A stretch of 7,082 nt of DNA from NCBI GenBank assembly GCA_004357415.1, contig SMVY01000001.1, forward strand, positions 1-7,082. Reading direction: 5' to 3'. This document shows positions 6,032 through 7,082 of the stretch, piece after piece. Source of the stretch: Gemmatimonadota bacterium (lineage in GTDB: Bacteria; Gemmatimonadota; Gemmatimonadetes; Gemmatimonadales; GWC2-71-9). Both the position numbers and the translations under genes were made by a program. Position 1 is the stretch's first letter. Each line of letters opens with the position of its first letter. Under the pieces are notes generated by a model that had not been told where the DNA came from, did no database searches, and worked only from the letters and a program-made list of their open reading frames with translations.

Positions 6032-6760
6032 ATGCCCGCGGTGGTGGTGGTATTGCTCGCGGGACTGATCACGGCCCTCGCCACCGGCCTCGGGGCCATC
6101 CCGTTCTTGTTCGTCCGCACCCTGTCGCCCAGGGTGATCGCCTTCTCCAACGCCATCGCCGCGGGCTTGATGCTGGGAGCGAGCTTCACGCTGGTGGTCG
6201 AAGGCATGCCGTTCGGCACCTGGCAGACCATCATCGGCGCCAACCTCGGCGTGGCGTTCATTCTGATCACCCAGTTCCTGTTGCCGGACGAAGGCTTGGA
6301 GTTCGGGGAGCTCAAAGGCGGCGGCGCGCAGAAGGCGCTGCTCATGGTGATCGTGATGACCGCCCACTCGTTCGCCGAAGGTGTCGCCGTCGGGGTGGCG
6401 TTCGGGGGGGGAGAGTCGTTGGCGGTGCTGATCACCATCGCCATCGCCATCCACAACATCCCCGAGGGACTGGCCATCACCGCCGCCATGCGGCCCCGCG
6501 GAGCGTCGATCGCATCATCCGCGCGGTGGAGCATTTTCTCCTCCCTGCCGCAACCGCTGATGGCCGTGCCGGCCTTCCTGTTCGTCGACACCTTCGCTCC
6601 GGTGCTGCCCTACGGACTCGGCTTCGCCGCCGGGGCCATGACCTACATGGTGTTCCGGGAACTGCTGCCCGACGCGTATGCCGATGCCACCAGACCCGAA
6701 GTGGGGCTCATCGTGTCGTTGAGCTTCACGGCCATGGTGGCGTTTCAACTGCTCCTCTAA
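6032..6760 (+). CDS. ZIP-family divalent metal transporter (second copy)
   Basis: This second ZIP carrier has 242 residues and is paralogous to the preceding one. Both share the start pattern of a glycine-rich TM1 ending in IP, then N-A-(L/I)-A-A-G-L-M-L-G-A in TM2. The metal-site helices read H112-S-F-A-E116-G and H141-N142-I-P-E145-G, the latter the classical HNIPEG motif. FRELLP with E210 comes near the end. HNIPEG makes this the more canonical copy, whereas the first has HNVAEG. A short loop (85-100, DEGLEFGELKGGG) has few metal ligands. The ATG at 6032 lies 4 nt after the stop of the first copy; an in-frame TTG at 6020 would overlap it by 8 nt. A run of eight Gs (6404-6411) encodes Gly125-Gly127. 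It is probably the last gene of the ku operon. Metal preference is unknown. Confidence 0.9.
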   Translation: MPAVVVVLLAGLITALATGLGAIPFLFVRTLSPRVIAFSNAIAAGLMLGASFTLVVEGMPFGTWQTIIGANLGVAFILITQFLLPDEGLEFGELKGGGAQKALLMVIVMTAHSFAEGVAVGVAFGGGESLAVLITIAIAIHNIPEGLAITAAMRPRGASIASSARWSIFSSLPQPLMAVPAFLFVDTFAPVLPYGLGFAAGAMTYMVFRELLPDAYADATRPEVGLIVSLSFTAMVAFQLLL

Positions 6761-6860
6761 CCCAGGCGCCTCCCCCACCCGGCACGATCGTTGCCCCTTC
6801 TTCCCTCCGGGACGAGGCCAGATGTCACATTTGAGGCACTGGCGCATCCCCCGGATAACG

Positions 6861-6867
6861 AAGGAGG
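6861..6867 (+). promoter_or_regulatory. Strong Shine-Dalgarno before the secreted-protein gene
   Basis: AAGGAGG is followed by ACGG and then GTG at 6872. It is the strongest SD in the window and fixes the start of the last gene. The 111-nt gap that contains it shows no convincing intrinsic terminator for the second ZIP gene. Confidence 0.75.
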
Positions 6868-6871
6868 ACGG

Positions 6872-7082
6872 GTGAGAGCGCTCTACACGGCAGGCACGGC
6901 CTGCATTCTGGCTTTTCTCGGCACCATTGCCTGGCAATCCATGGCGGCAACGGCCCCGACCGTCGTGTCCATTCAGACACATACACCGGCCGCAGGTCCA
7001 CAACCGGCCACCACGGGCGCCTCCTGGTTCCACGACGCCAAGCCGTACTGCAACTCCGTCGAAGTCGAGACCCGGCTGCAGG
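6872..7082 (+). CDS. Secreted or membrane-anchored protein of unknown function (partial, N-terminus)
   Basis: The open frame starts at GTG 6872, 4 nt after the SD AAGGAGG, and runs 70 codons off the right edge. Residues 1-25 look like a signal peptide: Arg2, a hydrophobic core at about 10-21 (ACILAFLGTIAW), and a plausible cleavage after SMA at residue 25. Residues 29-52 form a Thr/Pro/Ala-rich linker. The segment from residue 53, ASWFHDAKPYCNSVEVETR, looks like the start of a folded domain, which I do not recognise. It should act outside the cytoplasm. The 111-nt gap from the ZIP genes leaves it unclear whether it is part of the same transcript. Confidence 0.7.
   Translation, partial: MRALYTAGTACILAFLGTIAWQSMAATAPTVVSIQTHTPAAGPQPATTGASWFHDAKPYCNSVEVETRLQ

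Noticed and set aside
5755..6591. A 278-residue frame antisense to the two ZIP genes
   Set aside because: Both ZIP genes carry their signature motifs on the plus strand. The antisense frame shows low-complexity Asn/Thr/Ala/Pro composition.
6831..6859. Promoter TTGAGG-17 nt-GATAAC before the secreted-protein gene
   Set aside because: Spacing and match are good, but transcription would start near 6866, inside or past the SD AAGGAGG (6861-6867) that clearly serves the GTG at 6872. The two signals exclude each other, so I do not annotate it.

Overview
This is a GC-rich stretch from a bacterial chromosome. It is built around a non-homologous end-joining (NHEJ) locus: a three-domain DNA ligase D (ligD) divergent from the end-binding protein Ku. 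I cannot name the organism. The LigD domain order is phosphoesterase-ligase-polymerase, as in Pseudomonas and many other Gram-negative or environmental phyla, rather than the mycobacterial order. The high GC, GTG starts, signal peptides and scattered heptameric repeats fit a free-living soil or aquatic bacterium (Gemmatimonadota, Myxococcota or Actinomycetota would all be compatible). This placement is inference.

Layout. Bases 1-54 are the last codons of an unidentified rightward gene, followed by two tandem hairpins with perfect 13-bp stems. The second has a T-tract and probably terminates transcription from both sides. A leftward gene (752-198) encodes a small unrecognised putative lipoprotein, with a good SD, a GTG start and a plausible sigma70-type promoter. 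Bases 753-1031 hold no gene. They carry a cluster of three unrelated 7-bp repeat families, one folding into a long imperfect hairpin and one running through the stop codon of ligD. Leftward ligD fills 3545-1032.

From 3573 rightward there is a tight gene string: ku, a MerR-type DNA-binding/TPR fusion protein, and two consecutive ZIP-family metal transporters. The gaps are 28, 9 and 4 nt, so these four genes are probably one operon. After 111 nt with no clear terminator, a secreted protein of unknown function begins (SD plus GTG) and runs off the window.

How the genes may work together. Ku and LigD form the minimal bacterial NHEJ machine: Ku binds broken ends and recruits LigD, which trims, fills and seals them. 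The LigD polymerase and phosphoesterase activities are manganese-dependent in characterised homologues. The two ZIP genes behind ku are therefore suggestive of a combined repair and metal-supply operon. The MerR-TPR protein is the obvious candidate regulator. Only 27 nt separate the ligD and ku start codons. They contain a 15-bp palindrome and a -10 element placed so that the ku message would be leaderless or nearly so. The metal and regulatory links are inference from gene order.
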